Below, piece after piece: positions 1 to 8,157 of a DNA stretch of 64,000 nt. The stretch is taken from contig NZ_OCMT01000004.1 in NCBI RefSeq assembly GCF_900215335.1, positions 434,001 through 498,000 on the forward strand, given 5' to 3'. The notes under the pieces are model-generated. The model had not been told where the DNA came from, ran no database searches, and was given only the letters and a program-made list of their open reading frames with translations. The position numbers and the translations under genes were made by a program. Source of the DNA: Pedobacter xixiisoli (GTDB lineage Bacteria > Bacteroidota > Bacteroidia > Sphingobacteriales > Sphingobacteriaceae). The first letter of the stretch is position 1, and each line of letters starts with the position of its first letter.

Positions 1-557
1 CAAAAGCATCAGAAATAAAAACAGGTAATATCCTTAGAGTGAACAACGAATTGGTTACTGTTGATGAGTGGAACCACCGTACACCAGGTAAAGGCGGCGC
101 TTTTTACACTGGAAAATTTCGTAATATTAAAACTGGTAGGTTAGTAGAAGCACGTATGAATACCGACGAAGCTGTTGAAATTTGTCGTGTAGAAACAAAC
201 GATTACCAATACTTATATGAAGAAGGCGATTCTTTAGTGGTAATGGATAACAATACTTATGAGCAGTTTAACGTTGCAAAATCACTTTTTGGCAACGCAA
301 TTAAATTCTTGAAAGAAGGCATGACGGTTATCGTATCTATTGAGAGCGATGAGCCGATTATGGCACAATTGCCAAACTTTGCTGAGTTTGAGATTACTTA
401 TTCTGAGCCAGCGGTAAAAGGTGATACTTCTACCAACGCCTTAAAAGCTGCAACGCTTGAGAACGGTGTAGAGGTTAAAGTTCCTTTGTTTGTGAACCAA
501 GGTGATAAGATTAAAGTAGATACACGTACAGGTGAATACGTAGAGCGTGTAAAATAG
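1..557 (+). CDS. efp: Elongation factor P (5' end cut off)
   Basis: Elongation factor P binds ribosomes stalled on polyproline stretches and helps peptide-bond formation. The reading frame is open from the window edge: codons from base 3 read KASEIKTGNILRV and join the GTG at 39, so that GTG is an internal valine and the real ATG lies about 4 bases upstream of base 1. Inferred full length is about 186 residues, as expected. The N-terminal KOW-like domain carries the loop TPGKGGAF, whose lysine is the residue modified in many EF-Ps; the middle and C-terminal OB domains follow, ending VDTRTGEYVERVK, the usual EF-P C-terminus. A terminator hairpin follows at 622. Which modification the lysine receives cannot be told from this window. 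Confidence 0.97.
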   Translation, partial: KASEIKTGNILRVNNELVTVDEWNHRTPGKGGAFYTGKFRNIKTGRLVEARMNTDEAVEICRVETNDYQYLYEEGDSLVVMDNNTYEQFNVAKSLFGNAIKFLKEGMTVIVSIESDEPIMAQLPNFAEFEITYSEPAVKGDTSTNALKAATLENGVEVKVPLFVNQGDKIKVDTRTGEYVERVK

Positions 558-621
558 GATCGGGATTTAGGGATTAATAGATTTTCAGGATTTATTTTTC
601 TTTATCGTTAAATAAGATTGG

Positions 622-652
622 TGGCCTTGGATATTTTTCCAAGGCCATTTTT
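622..652 (+). terminator. Rho-independent terminator after efp
   Basis: TGGCCTTGGA (622-631) pairs perfectly with TCCAAGGCCA (638-647) around a 6-base loop and is followed by TTTTTA. It lies 65 bases after the efp stop codon. Confidence 0.85.
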
Positions 653-676
653 ATAACTTAGTATTAGTTTGCACTT

Positions 677-702
677 CGTCATCCTGAATTTATTTCAGGA
701 TC
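677..702. repeat. Short palindromic repeat, family D
   Basis: CGTCATCCTGAATTTATTTCAGGATC contains the arms ATCCTGAA / TTCAGGAT around a 5-base centre. Near-identical copies lie at 8013, 32955 and about 46873. All are between genes, so this is a dispersed element rather than a site tied to one gene. Confidence 0.7.
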
Positions 703-720
703 TTTTAGGAATATATAGTT

Positions 721-1281
721 ATGCTGAAATCAACGATAAGAAAACAAGTTTTAGATCAGAGAAAAGCACTATCGGACGATGAGTTTTTAGCACTTAACCA
801 ATTGCTTTTAGCTCATTTTAAAATGCTGGATTTTTCTGAAATCAGAAGCATTCACGTTTTTTTGCCTATCGTAAAGAAGCGGGAGCCGGATACTTTTTTA
901 ATGATAGATTGGCTGCAGGAAAATCATCCTCTTGTTCATATTGTAGTATCTAGGGCTAACTTTGAAGATCACTCCATGAGTCACCATCCTTTTGCCAAAG
1001 CTGACTTGAAGGAAAATTCTTACCACATTCCAGAACCTCAAACTACTGCCGTTTTTGAGGGGAAGATAGATATGGTTTTAGTGCCTTTACTTGCATTCGA
1101 CCAAAGAGGATACAGAGTGGGCTATGGCAAAGGCTTTTACGATAGATTCCTGTCGGGAATTGAAACCAAGAAAGTTGGGGTTTCACTTTTTGAAGTTAAG
1201 GATGAAGCTATTTCAGATGTGAATGAAGATGATATTCGTTTAGATTTATGTATTACTCCTAAAAAGATTTACAAGTGGTAA
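721..1281 (+). CDS. 5-formyltetrahydrofolate cyclo-ligase
   Basis: Converts 5-formyl-THF to 5,10-methenyl-THF with ATP, returning folate to the one-carbon pool (MTHFS/YgfA family). The 186-residue length is typical. The N-terminal basic helix [14 protein letters not shown] matches the family's nucleotide-contacting start, and the signature GYGKGFYDR sits at residues 144-152. No signal peptide, so cytosolic. It starts at ATG 721, directly after a family D repeat, and stands alone between efp and a small ORF. The family assignment rests on the signature and length. Confidence 0.93.
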   Translation: MLKSTIRKQVLDQRKALSDDEFLALNQLLLAHFKMLDFSEIRSIHVFLPIVKKREPDTFLMIDWLQENHPLVHIVVSRANFEDHSMSHHPFAKADLKENSYHIPEPQTTAVFEGKIDMVLVPLLAFDQRGYRVGYGKGFYDRFLSGIETKKVGVSLFEVKDEAISDVNEDDIRLDLCITPKKIYKW

Positions 1282-1374
1282 GCCATTTGAGGTGTTTTTG
1301 AACAGGTTTAATTCAAATTTATCGCGAAGAAAAATAAACGCTGTGTAAAGAGCGCTAAGTTGTTCGGGTCAACA

Positions 1375-1401
1375 TTGCTTTAAATCTTTTTTATACCTTT
1401 G
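1375..1401 (+). promoter_or_regulatory. Bacteroidota-type promoter for the small ORF at 1423
   Basis: A -7 box TACCTTTG (1394-1401, consensus TAnnTTTG) lies 16 bases after a -33 TTG (1375-1377). The spacing is slightly short of the usual range. The -7 box overlaps a possible upstream TTG start at 1399, which argues that translation begins at ATG 1423. Confidence 0.6.
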
Positions 1402-1422
1402 AAATCATTTCAGACAACAATT

Positions 1423-1584
1423 ATGGAAAAGGATTTTAGAATTACCAGTGCAAAGCAATACGAAGATACCATGATTGCCATGTTTGAATTGCAGGAAAAA
1501 GAAGAGCCTTTAACCGCAAAAGAGTTAGCCGATATCGAAATTATGGCAAAGGCGGCTCAACGTTACGAAGACGAGGAACTGTAG
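1423..1584 (+). CDS. Small acidic protein resembling the N-terminal part of HigA-type antitoxins
   Basis: A 53-residue acidic protein. ATG 1423 is preferred over the in-frame TTG at 1399 because the TTG overlaps the -7 promoter box. The pattern ITSAKQYEDTM followed by an acidic stretch and ELADIEIMAKAAQRYEDEE resembles the helical N-terminal segment that precedes the HTH in HigA-like antitoxins (consensus roughly 'I.tekqYe.am.rie.l ... e.eLe.la.lie.YE.eh'). The HTH itself is absent and no toxin-like gene adjoins. It could be a free-standing small protein or a remnant of a longer gene; the promoter and intact frame favour expression. No enzymatic motif, signal peptide or TM segment is visible. 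Confidence 0.6.
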   Translation: MEKDFRITSAKQYEDTMIAMFELQEKEEPLTAKELADIEIMAKAAQRYEDEEL

Positions 1585-1592
1585 TTTTTTTT

Positions 1593-1676
1593 CGCAGATT
1601 TTCACAAATTGAGCCGCAGATTTAAGACGATTTAGATTTGCGTTATCTACGTAAAAAATCAGCGTATATCAGCGGG
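1593..1676. repeat. Degenerate 'CGCAGATTT' repeat, family B
   Basis: Contains CGCAGATTTTC, CCGCAGATTTAAG and, inverted and decayed, ATCAGCGGG. Better preserved copies are at 6288 and 46150. It lies between the convergent small ORF and hutG and runs a few bases into the 3' end of hutG. Confidence 0.5.
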
Positions 1677-2700
1677 AAAACTCAAAACGTTTAATAAAAT
1701 CACTTACTAAATAAGCAATTGTTTTACCAATAGTTTCGTCTTTTGTGCCGTTATTTAACTCGTGAGCTCCTTCACAAATATGTAGATAACAGAAAGGCTG
1801 CTTTGTGGCAATAACCACTTTTCTTACCTCATCTAAAGTAAATCCGCTTGGTGTAGCTGCGCTAGACAAAATGTTGCTGATGCTGTCTAAATCAATTTCT
1901 AAGCCTAAGGGCAATTTTACGTCTTTTAAGAGCATTTCTGTTTCACCGCGAACATCTTCCTCTTTGCTTAACAAATCGTCGAAATAAACCGTTTTAATAG
2001 ATTCGTTATTGGCAATGAAATCTAATTGAGCTTGACTGATATAGCTTTGATGTAGACCAAGCATACGGTATTGGTCTAAAAAACCATCTTTAATTGCCGT
2101 ACTAAACCCGTTTCCGCTATGTCTTCCTTCTTCTGTATTGCGTAAATCGGTATGCGCATCAACATTGAGCACATTCACTTTTGCTTGCAGAGCCAAGGAT
2201 GTTCCTTTAATGATTGGGTAACAATTGTTGTGCCCACCACCAATCACGATAGGGATTTTTCCTGCGGCTACAATGGCTTGAATAATTGGAAAAGCCAAAT
2301 CATCAATTTCTGCAACGATTTCTCTTAGCTCGGAAATGTCAGTTGAGTTGTTTTCAGGAATTTCAAACTGCCCTAAAACCAAAATATCTTCTCCTTTTAG
2401 AAAAGCATTCTGTTGAAGGTTGAGGAATGTTTTTAGTGCGGGTATCCAAGCGGTATGTGTGCCGCCAATTCCATAATTAGCACGAACGCCAATATCTTCT
2501 GGAATACCTAAAAGGACAAATTTCGCCGAGGATTTTTGAAGAATTTCAGAAGAGATTGCTTTCCCGAAGTCTCGGGACAGGCTGTCACTATGCTCGCAAT
2601 GATGATAGAAATCAACTTTTTCACCAAGCTTGGTTTCGCCATCACGTTTGTTAACGAGGGTTAAAATATCGCCCTGCGAAAAAATGCGGAAGCTAGCCAT
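1669..2700 (-). CDS. hutG: Formimidoylglutamase-like arginase-family hydrolase (HutG)
   Basis: Last step of one histidine-degradation route: hydrolyses N-formimidoyl-L-glutamate to glutamate and formamide using a two-manganese centre. The 343-residue protein shows the ureohydrolase metal motifs: GGGHNN (residues 154-159), DAHTD (181-185) and EIDLDSI with Asp270 and Asp272. The start overlaps the end of hutI by 8 bases, so the two are co-transcribed and probably translationally coupled. The N-terminal ~60 residues are unlike agmatinases, as in Bacteroidota HutG proteins. The arginase fold is certain from motifs; the substrate is inferred mainly from the hutI neighbour. Confidence 0.9.
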   Translation of the reverse strand: MASFRIFSQGDILTLVNKRDGETKLGEKVDFYHHCEHSDSLSRDFGKAISSEILQKSSAKFVLLGIPEDIGVRANYGIGGTHTAWIPALKTFLNLQQNAFLKGEDILVLGQFEIPENNSTDISELREIVAEIDDLAFPIIQAIVAAGKIPIVIGGGHNNCYPIIKGTSLALQAKVNVLNVDAHTDLRNTEEGRHSGNGFSTAIKDGFLDQYRMLGLHQSYISQAQLDFIANNESIKTVYFDDLLSKEEDVRGETEMLLKDVKLPLGLEIDLDSISNILSSAATPSGFTLDEVRKVVIATKQPFCYLHICEGAHELNNGTKDETIGKTIAYLVSDFIKRFEFSR

Positions 2701-3931
2701 GATAAATCTCTCCGTTTAAAATTACCGTTTCTATTTGACTTTGCGCAAAACTGTAAGGTAAATAAGCTAAAGAAGTCATTGGTCTGGTGATAAATAAATT
2801 GGCTGTTTTACCGATAGCGATGCTACCAACTTCATTGCTTAATTCCATTGCTGCGGCACCATTTAAGGTTGCAGCATTAATAGTTTGCTCAGGCGTCATT
2901 TTTAATTTGATGCAACCTAAAGAAACTACAAAATTCATGTTTCCAGATGGCGTAGAGCCTGGATTGTAATCGCTGGCTAGTGCTACGATTGCATTGTTTT
3001 CTATCAATCCTTTGGCATTGGCGAAAGGTATATTGATGTAAAACGAACAAGAGGGAAGCAAAGTTGCAATGGTATTGCTGTTGCTTAGTGCTCGTAAAAC
3101 TTCGTCGTCGGTTTCTTCGAGATGGTCTACAGAAACCGCTTGATGACTTATGCCGGTTTGCACTGCACCAGAACTAGATAACTGGTTAGCGTGGATTTTC
3201 GGTTTCAATCCGTAGTTTGATGCAGCGGTTAAAATTTGTGCCGTCTCTTCGTTCGAAAAGAAACCTTTTTCGCAAAAAACATCAATATAATCGGCTAATC
3301 CTTGTTCGGCAACCTTTGGGAGAAGTTCATTAATAATTAAATCTATATATCCTTGATGGTTGTTTTTGAACTCAGTTGGATAAGCATGAGCAGCTAACAG
3401 GGTAGTTTTAATCGGAATCGGGAAAGCGGCTTTTAAGCGTTTAATTACCCGAAGCATTTTCAGCTCACTTTCTACGGTTAAACCATAACCACTTTTGATT
3501 TCTAGAGCGCCAGTGCCTTGTTTAATCATGTCCTTTAAGCGAATGCTAGCACTTTCAAACAGTTCATCTGCTGTGGCTTTTTGTAGTTTATTCGCCGAGT
3601 TTAGAATTCCTCCACCTGCTGCCGCAATTTCTTCATAGGTTTTGCCAGCAATTTTTAAAGCAAATTCCTCCTCACGAGGTGCGGCAAAAACGATATGTGT
3701 ATGGCTATCGCACCAAGAAGGAAATACAAATTTACCAGTTGCATCAAAGGTATTCAGATTTGAGTATTGCGTATTGAGATCACTCATCAAGCCAAAATCT
3801 TTAATCAAACCATCTTCCAATAGCAACCAAGCATTTTCTAAAATAGGCAGTTGATTTAATTCGCTACCGCGAAGAAAAAGCTTTTCTTTTGAATGAACGC
3901 CTACAAGGGCTTTGATGTTGGTAATTAGCAT
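2693..3931 (-). CDS. hutI: Imidazolonepropionase (HutI)
   Basis: Third step of histidine degradation: opens 4-imidazolone-5-propanoate to N-formimidoyl-L-glutamate. A 412-residue amidohydrolase-superfamily enzyme. CDSHTH gives the metal-binding His77 and His79; further family motifs are KSGYGL, LLAAHAYPTEF, HANQLSSSGAVQ, SVDHLEE and ALASDYNPGSTPSGNM. Cytosolic, no signal peptide. It is the first gene of a hutI-hutG operon with an 8-base overlap. hutH and hutU, needed to make its substrate, are not in this window. Confidence 0.95.
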   Translation of the reverse strand: MLITNIKALVGVHSKEKLFLRGSELNQLPILENAWLLLEDGLIKDFGLMSDLNTQYSNLNTFDATGKFVFPSWCDSHTHIVFAAPREEEFALKIAGKTYEEIAAAGGGILNSANKLQKATADELFESASIRLKDMIKQGTGALEIKSGYGLTVESELKMLRVIKRLKAAFPIPIKTTLLAAHAYPTEFKNNHQGYIDLIINELLPKVAEQGLADYIDVFCEKGFFSNEETAQILTAASNYGLKPKIHANQLSSSGAVQTGISHQAVSVDHLEETDDEVLRALSNSNTIATLLPSCSFYINIPFANAKGLIENNAIVALASDYNPGSTPSGNMNFVVSLGCIKLKMTPEQTINAATLNGAAAMELSNEVGSIAIGKTANLFITRPMTSLAYLPYSFAQSQIETVILNGEIYHG

Positions 3932-3932
3932 A

Positions 3933-4012
3933 TTTGGTTAACTGTTTAAACTGTGTAAATGGTTAACTGTTGCAAAGCGATTAAACGATTTCAACAAACA
4001 ATCGATTAATCC
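3933..4012. repeat. AT-rich degenerate repeats (GGTTAACTGTTt)
   Basis: GGTTAACTGTTTAAACTGTG, then GGTTAACTGTTG, then variants built on CGATTAA. The same degenerate words recur at 38315, about 47140, 52536 and 53905. It separates hutI from the exonuclease III gene. Origin unknown. Confidence 0.4.
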
Positions 4013-4013
4013 G

Positions 4014-4781
4014 TTATTGTAGTTCCAATAAAATAGGGCAGTGATCACTATGCAAAGCATCTGGTAAAATGCGTACATTTTTCAATCTGGCTTCCATTTC
4101 TCTAGTAGTTAAATGATAATCGATGCGCCAGCCCAAATTCTTGCCTCTTGCGCCTGCACGATAGCTCCACCAAGTGTAATGGTGTGGGTCTTGGTTAAAA
4201 TGACGGAAGGAATCTATAAAACCGTTGTTGATAAAAAGCTCCATCCACTCACGCTCTTCTGGTAAAAAACCTGATGAATTGGCATTAGATTTCGGGTTGT
4301 GGATATCGATCGCTTTATGGCAAATGTTATAATCACCAGAAATAATCAGATTTGGATGTTCTTTTCTTAACTCTCCAATGTAACTATTGAAAAACTTCAT
4401 GAACTCGTACTTTTTTACCTGTCTTTCATCGCCACTAGAACCCGATGGCAGGTAAACGCTCATCAATGAAAAATCTTCGAAATCAGCTCTTAAAATTCTT
4501 CCTTCGGCATCAATCCATTGCTCGCCACAACCATATGCTACATGTTTTGGTTTTATTTTAGTGAAGATCGCTACACCACTATAACCTTTTTTTTCTGCCG
4601 GAAACCAATAATGATGATAGCCCAAATGTTCAACCAGAGCTAAAACTTCAGGAATTTGCTCTTTCAATGCTTTTACTTCCTGTAAGCAAACCATGTCGGC
4701 ATCTGTTGATTGTAACCAAGTAAATAAACCTTTGGTTGCTGCGGCACGAATGCCATTTACGTTGTATGATATGATTTTCAT
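4014..4781 (-). CDS. xth: Exodeoxyribonuclease III (AP endonuclease)
   Basis: Cuts DNA at abasic sites and degrades 3' ends in base-excision repair. The 255-residue length and motif order match the Xth/ExoA family: SYNVNGIRAA at the start, CLQEVKA with the metal-binding Glu, SGDYNICH, WRIDYHL and the C-terminal SDHCPI with the catalytic His. No secretion signal. The cyclophilin gene lies downstream on the same strand, 48 bases away, so the two may share a transcript. Confidence 0.96.
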   Translation of the reverse strand: MKIISYNVNGIRAAATKGLFTWLQSTDADMVCLQEVKALKEQIPEVLALVEHLGYHHYWFPAEKKGYSGVAIFTKIKPKHVAYGCGEQWIDAEGRILRADFEDFSLMSVYLPSGSSGDERQVKKYEFMKFFNSYIGELRKEHPNLIISGDYNICHKAIDIHNPKSNANSSGFLPEEREWMELFINNGFIDSFRHFNQDPHHYTWWSYRAGARGKNLGWRIDYHLTTREMEARLKNVRILPDALHSDHCPILLELQ

Positions 4782-4829
4782 TTATTTATTTCTTTTTGCC
4801 GTTGGTTTAAAGCAATGGTAATGTAATTT

Positions 4830-5534
4830 CTATTTAATGGCTTTAGCCGTTTTATTTAATTCTTTCTCTAGCTTTTTTGCCTCTCTTTTTTTCAATACCG
4901 TCACCGTCATTTTTACATCTTCTTTCGGACGGTTTGCTGTGCTCGTTTCTACGTTAGCAATACTGTCAATCATTTCAAGACCCTTTACTACCTCTCCATA
5001 AGCGGTGTAACTTCTGTCTAAATGCGGTGTGCCACCAATAGTTTTATAAACCTCACGTTGGTATTCGGGGATTTTATGCTGTAACCTGTTCTTTTCCACT
5101 TTATCCAATTGCTCGTCGGTAAAAACCTTTCCTTGCACCAAATAAAACTGACTGCCACTAGACGCTTTTTCGGGATTGTTGTCTCTCGCTCCCGCCAAAA
5201 CTCCTTTTTTGTGGAAAATACTATCCCTAAACTCGGCAGGAATGGTGTAGTTAGGGCCACCTTCGCCCAACACTGCATCTGGAGTTGCATTTTTAGAATC
5301 AGGGTCGCCGCCTTGAATCATGAAATCTTTAATCACCCTGTGGAAAATAGTCCCGTTATAATAGCCTTCTTTGGCCAGTTTTAAGATATTGTCACGATGT
5401 AAAGGGGTTTCGTTGTAAAGTTTAACAATACATTCGCCTTTGGAAGTACTTATCTTGATGTATTGATATTTCGGCTTTGCCGCGTACACAAAACTGCAAC
5501 AGAATAAGGCACAAATCAATAGGAGTTTTTTCAT
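4830..5534 (-). CDS. Secreted cyclophilin-type peptidyl-prolyl isomerase
   Basis: Catalyses cis-trans isomerisation of X-Pro bonds, here in the envelope. Residues 1-18 form a signal peptide ending SFVYAA. The cyclophilin domain follows, with FHRVIKDFMIQGGDP, GSQFYLV and AYGEVVKGLEMIDSI. A Lys/Glu-rich tail ends the 234-residue protein. An insertion between GSQFYLV and the final strands (about residues 128-165, ending HLDRSYTAYGEV) makes it longer than E. coli PpiA and is usual for Bacteroidota homologues. A single cysteine lies within the hydrophobic signal region, so a lipoprotein form is possible but not obvious. Confidence 0.92.
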   Translation of the reverse strand: MKKLLLICALFCCSFVYAAKPKYQYIKISTSKGECIVKLYNETPLHRDNILKLAKEGYYNGTIFHRVIKDFMIQGGDPDSKNATPDAVLGEGGPNYTIPAEFRDSIFHKKGVLAGARDNNPEKASSGSQFYLVQGKVFTDEQLDKVEKNRLQHKIPEYQREVYKTIGGTPHLDRSYTAYGEVVKGLEMIDSIANVETSTANRPKEDVKMTVTVLKKREAKKLEKELNKTAKAIK

Positions 5535-5587
5535 GATGAATTGAATTTGCGCTAAGTTATTTAAAAATTATAAAGTGTCATAAATTA

Positions 5588-5653
5588 GCCACAGATGCAC
5601 AGATTTAATCTAATAATAAGACTGAGATATAAATTCATTTGTGCATCTGTGGC
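5588..5653. repeat. Inverted repeat, family A (CCACAGATGCACAGA)
   Basis: GCCACAGATGCACAG (from 5588) and TGTGCATCTGTGGC (to 5653) form arms around an AT-rich loop of about 35 bases. Other copies are at 8644 and 55892. It lies between the divergent cyclophilin and AraC genes, so it is unlikely to be their terminator. Confidence 0.8.
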
Positions 5654-5728
5654 AAAGAATGTCTGCCTAAAGTTGAATTATCACCTACGGTTTTAAGTGG
5701 AAAGAATAATTAGCTACTTTAGTAATCA

Positions 5729-6286
5729 ATGAAGCTATACATCAAAAATATGGTATGCGACCGCTGTAAAATGGCGGTAGAAACAGTACTCGATAAACTA
5801 GATTTAAATCCTACGAATGTGGTTTTGGGAGAGGTTGATTTAAAAGAGGAAAGCCTAACCGATGCGAAATACCAAGAGATGAAAACTGCTTTAGAAAACT
5901 TGGGCTTCGAGTTGTTGGAAGACAAAAAGAAAGCTGCTGTTGCTCAAATTAAAGCTGCAATTGTAGAGCTAGCCCATTACACCAAGGAACCTTTGAAAGT
6001 AAACCTTTCCGAATACCTGAGCAATAAGCTAGGTACAGATTATGCTTCATTAAGTAGTGTTTTCTCTGTTGAAGAGAAAAATACTATTGAGCACTACTTT
6101 ATCCAACAAAAAATAGAAAAAGCAAAGGAGCTGTTGAGCTATGGAGAACTGACTTTGAGTGAAATCGCATTTCAATTGAACTATAGTAGCGTAGCACATT
6201 TGTCGGCGCAGTTTAAAAAAGAAACGGGGTTGACGCCGTCACAATTTAAGCAAGACTTGAAACGCCAAACTTTGGATAAAATTTAG
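5729..6286 (+). CDS. AraC-family regulator with an N-terminal metal-associated-like CxxC domain
   Basis: A predicted DNA-binding transcriptional regulator of 185 residues. Residues 1-68 resemble a small ferredoxin-like heavy-metal-associated (HMA) fold, with MVCDRCKMAVE placing Cys10 and Cys13 like the MxCxxC of copper chaperones. Residues ~85-178 form an AraC-type double-HTH domain (LTLSEIAFQLNYSSVAHLSAQFKKETG is its second helix-turn-helix). No signal peptide. A near-consensus -7 box TACTTTAG lies about 10 bases before the ATG. The combination suggests sensing of a metal or thiol state; the ligand and targets are unknown. The architecture is common in Bacteroidota, to my knowledge without a defined role. 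Confidence 0.85.
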   Translation: MKLYIKNMVCDRCKMAVETVLDKLDLNPTNVVLGEVDLKEESLTDAKYQEMKTALENLGFELLEDKKKAAVAQIKAAIVELAHYTKEPLKVNLSEYLSNKLGTDYASLSSVFSVEEKNTIEHYFIQQKIEKAKELLSYGELTLSEIAFQLNYSSVAHLSAQFKKETGLTPSQFKQDLKRQTLDKI

Positions 6287-6287
6287 T

Positions 6288-6398
6288 TTCCCGCAGATTT
6301 GCGCTGATATCTCCGCAGATTGAAGGAGATTCCTTTTTAAAACTTCACTGCCAATCACCTTAAATCTGCGGCTAAAATCTGTGTTAATCTGCGGGAAA
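6288..6398. repeat. Inverted repeat, family B (CCCGCAGATTT)
   Basis: TTTCCCGCAGATT at the left end is mirrored by AATCTGCGGGAAA at the right end. Internal CTCCGCAGAT and AATCTGCGGC form a second nested pair. It fills most of the gap between the AraC gene and yceI. Confidence 0.75.
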
Positions 6399-6459
6399 TG
6401 ACCCGCACATCAAAACTCCTTTCTTATCATACATCAACTTTTTCCCGATTGTGCTGTTG

Positions 6460-6467
6460 TAGCTTTG
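6460..6467 (+). promoter_or_regulatory. -7 promoter box before the YceI gene
   Basis: TAGCTTTG matches TAnnTTTG exactly. No clear TTG lies at the -33 position. The expected transcription start near 6473 leaves room for ATG 6494 better than for ATG 6482. Confidence 0.5.
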
Positions 6468-6493
6468 TGTTCAATTAATTAATGACAAAAAGC

Positions 6494-7066
6494 ATGAAAA
6501 GATTATTCTTATTTTTATTAGCAACGAGCTTAAGTGTAGCAACGTTTGCTCAAACAAAGTGGACGGTAGATCCGATGCACTCTTTCGTAAATTTCTCGGT
6601 TAAACATTCTGGAATCTCTTTCGTAGATGGAAATTTTAAGAAGTTTGAAGGTGGATTTGTTTCTTCTAAAGCAGATCTTTCAGATGCGAAAATTAGCTTT
6701 ACTGCAGATGCGGCAAGTATCAATACTGGCGTTGAGCAACGTGATGGTCACTTAAAATCTGATGATTTCTTTAATGCAGAGAAGTTTCCAAAATTGGCTT
6801 TCGAAAGCACTTCTTTCAAAAAAGTTAAAGGTAACAACTATGCATTAACTGGAAAATTAACTATCCGTGATGTGACTAAAACGGTAACTTTTGCAGTAGT
6901 TTACGGTGGTACGGCAAAAGACCAACAAGGTAATACCAAAGCTGGTTTTTTAGCTACAACTAAAATCAACCGCCTGGATTTCAACGTAAAATATGACCCA
7001 ACGGGCGCAGGTATTGCTAAAGACGTAAACATTACGTTGAATTTGCAATTTGCGCAAGCGAAGTAG
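6494..7066 (+). CDS. YceI-family secreted lipid-binding protein
   Basis: YceI proteins are eight-stranded lipocalin-like barrels that bind isoprenoid-type lipids; their cellular role is unclear. The mature part begins KWTVDPMHSFVNFSVKH, the family start, and contains GVEQRDGHLKSDDFFNAEKFPKL in the expected place. A signal peptide (MKRLFLFLLATSLSVATFAQ) points to the periplasm. ATG 6494 is preferred because it starts the signal peptide and leaves a normal leader; ATG 6482 would add MTKS. Single gene, flanked by repeats on both sides. Confidence 0.93.
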   Translation: MKRLFLFLLATSLSVATFAQTKWTVDPMHSFVNFSVKHSGISFVDGNFKKFEGGFVSSKADLSDAKISFTADAASINTGVEQRDGHLKSDDFFNAEKFPKLAFESTSFKKVKGNNYALTGKLTIRDVTKTVTFAVVYGGTAKDQQGNTKAGFLATTKINRLDFNVKYDPTGAGIAKDVNITLNLQFAQAK

Positions 7067-7073
7067 TATCCAC

Positions 7074-7123
7074 TGTCACATTGAGCTTGTCGAAATGTAT
7101 GCTTCGACAGGCTCAGCATGACA
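7074..7123. repeat. Inverted repeat, family C (TGTCAcattGAGCTTGTCGAA)
   Basis: TGTCACATTGAGCTTGTCGAA (7074-7094) pairs with TTCGACAGGCTCAGCATGACA (7103-7123) with few mismatches around an 8-base loop. Related copies are at 15774 and 35355. It ends 14 bases before the next start codon. Confidence 0.8.
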
Positions 7124-7136
7124 CAGTCAACGAACA

Positions 7137-7973
7137 ATGAACACACTCAATCAATTCAAAAGCTTTACCGCTCATCTACCACAAAGTGATATCATGCCTG
7201 CATTGTTTATGGGGCACGGCTCACCAATGAATGGCATCGAGATAAACGAATTCAGCACTGGCTGGGCAAATATGGCTAAGTCCATTCCTCTGCCGACAGC
7301 AGTTTTGGTAGTTTCTGCACACTGGTTTACCCGTGGAACCAAAATTACGGCAATGGATTTCCCACCGACTATCCATGATTTCGGCGGTTTCCCACAAGCT
7401 TTATTTGATGTGCAATATCCTGCTGCCGGAAATCCGGAATTGGCTAAAGAAACAGCGAACTTTATTACGTCTACTTCAGTGGAATTAGACCACGATTGGG
7501 GTTTGGACCACGGCGCTTGGACGGTGATAAGGCACATGTACCCGAATGCAGATATTCCAGTTCTGCAGCTAAGTATCGATTACTCGAAGGGTGCTCAATA
7601 TCACTACGATTTGGCAAAGGAATTATCCGCTCTGCGCAAAAAAGGAGTATTGATTTTAGGCAGTGGTAACATGGTGCATAACCTACGTATGGTGAGTTGG
7701 GAAATGATTAATGGTGGTGGTTACGATTGGGCTATTGAAGCTAACGACAAGTTTAAAACGGCAATTTTGAACAAAAACCATCAATCACTTATCAATTTTG
7801 AGCAAATGGGTAGTGAAATACGTCTATCTATTCCAACGCCAGAACATTACTTGCCGCTAATGTACACTTTAGGCCTGCAAGGTGATAAAGAAGAAGCTTT
7901 GTTATTTAACGATAAAGCCGTTGGTGGTTCGTTAACCATGACTTCGGTAAAGGTGGGATCGAAACTAATATAG
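7137..7973 (+). CDS. ygiD: LigB/DODA-type extradiol dioxygenase (YgiD-like)
   Basis: Belongs to the class III extradiol dioxygenases; the E. coli relative YgiD opens the ring of 4,5-DOPA. Metal-ligand and active-site motifs are in order: MGHGSPMNGIE, VVSAHWFTRG, HDFGGFP, DHDWGLDHGAW and LGSGNMVHNLR. At 278 residues it matches YgiD. The natural substrate here is unknown, and no aromatic-degradation genes adjoin. The start is close behind a palindromic repeat, and no promoter box is obvious. Confidence 0.9.
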   Translation: MNTLNQFKSFTAHLPQSDIMPALFMGHGSPMNGIEINEFSTGWANMAKSIPLPTAVLVVSAHWFTRGTKITAMDFPPTIHDFGGFPQALFDVQYPAAGNPELAKETANFITSTSVELDHDWGLDHGAWTVIRHMYPNADIPVLQLSIDYSKGAQYHYDLAKELSALRKKGVLILGSGNMVHNLRMVSWEMINGGGYDWAIEANDKFKTAILNKNHQSLINFEQMGSEIRLSIPTPEHYLPLMYTLGLQGDKEEALLFNDKAVGGSLTMTSVKVGSKLI

Positions 7974-8012
7974 CATATTATTGTATTTTATTGAGCATTC
8001 TCATATACTCAA

Positions 8013-8040
8013 CGTCATCCTGAATTTATTTCAGGATCTT
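8013..8040. repeat. Short palindromic repeat, family D
   Basis: CGTCATCCTGAATTTATT followed by TCAGGATCTT, identical at its core to the copy at 677. It lies between convergent genes; the remaining bases to 8157 show nothing else I recognise. Confidence 0.7.
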
Positions 8041-8157
8041 AATACGAGAAAAAGTTAATGCATATTCCTTTTACGATTCCCGTTTTCAGACCCTGCTCGG
8101 ATACTTTGGAGGGAATTAAATCACTAAAGAAAACCCAAGGGTAGAGAGGATTAAACT

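Noticed and set aside
1669-3931. Complete histidine-utilisation operon
   Set aside because: Only hutI and hutG are here; hutH and hutU are not in the window.
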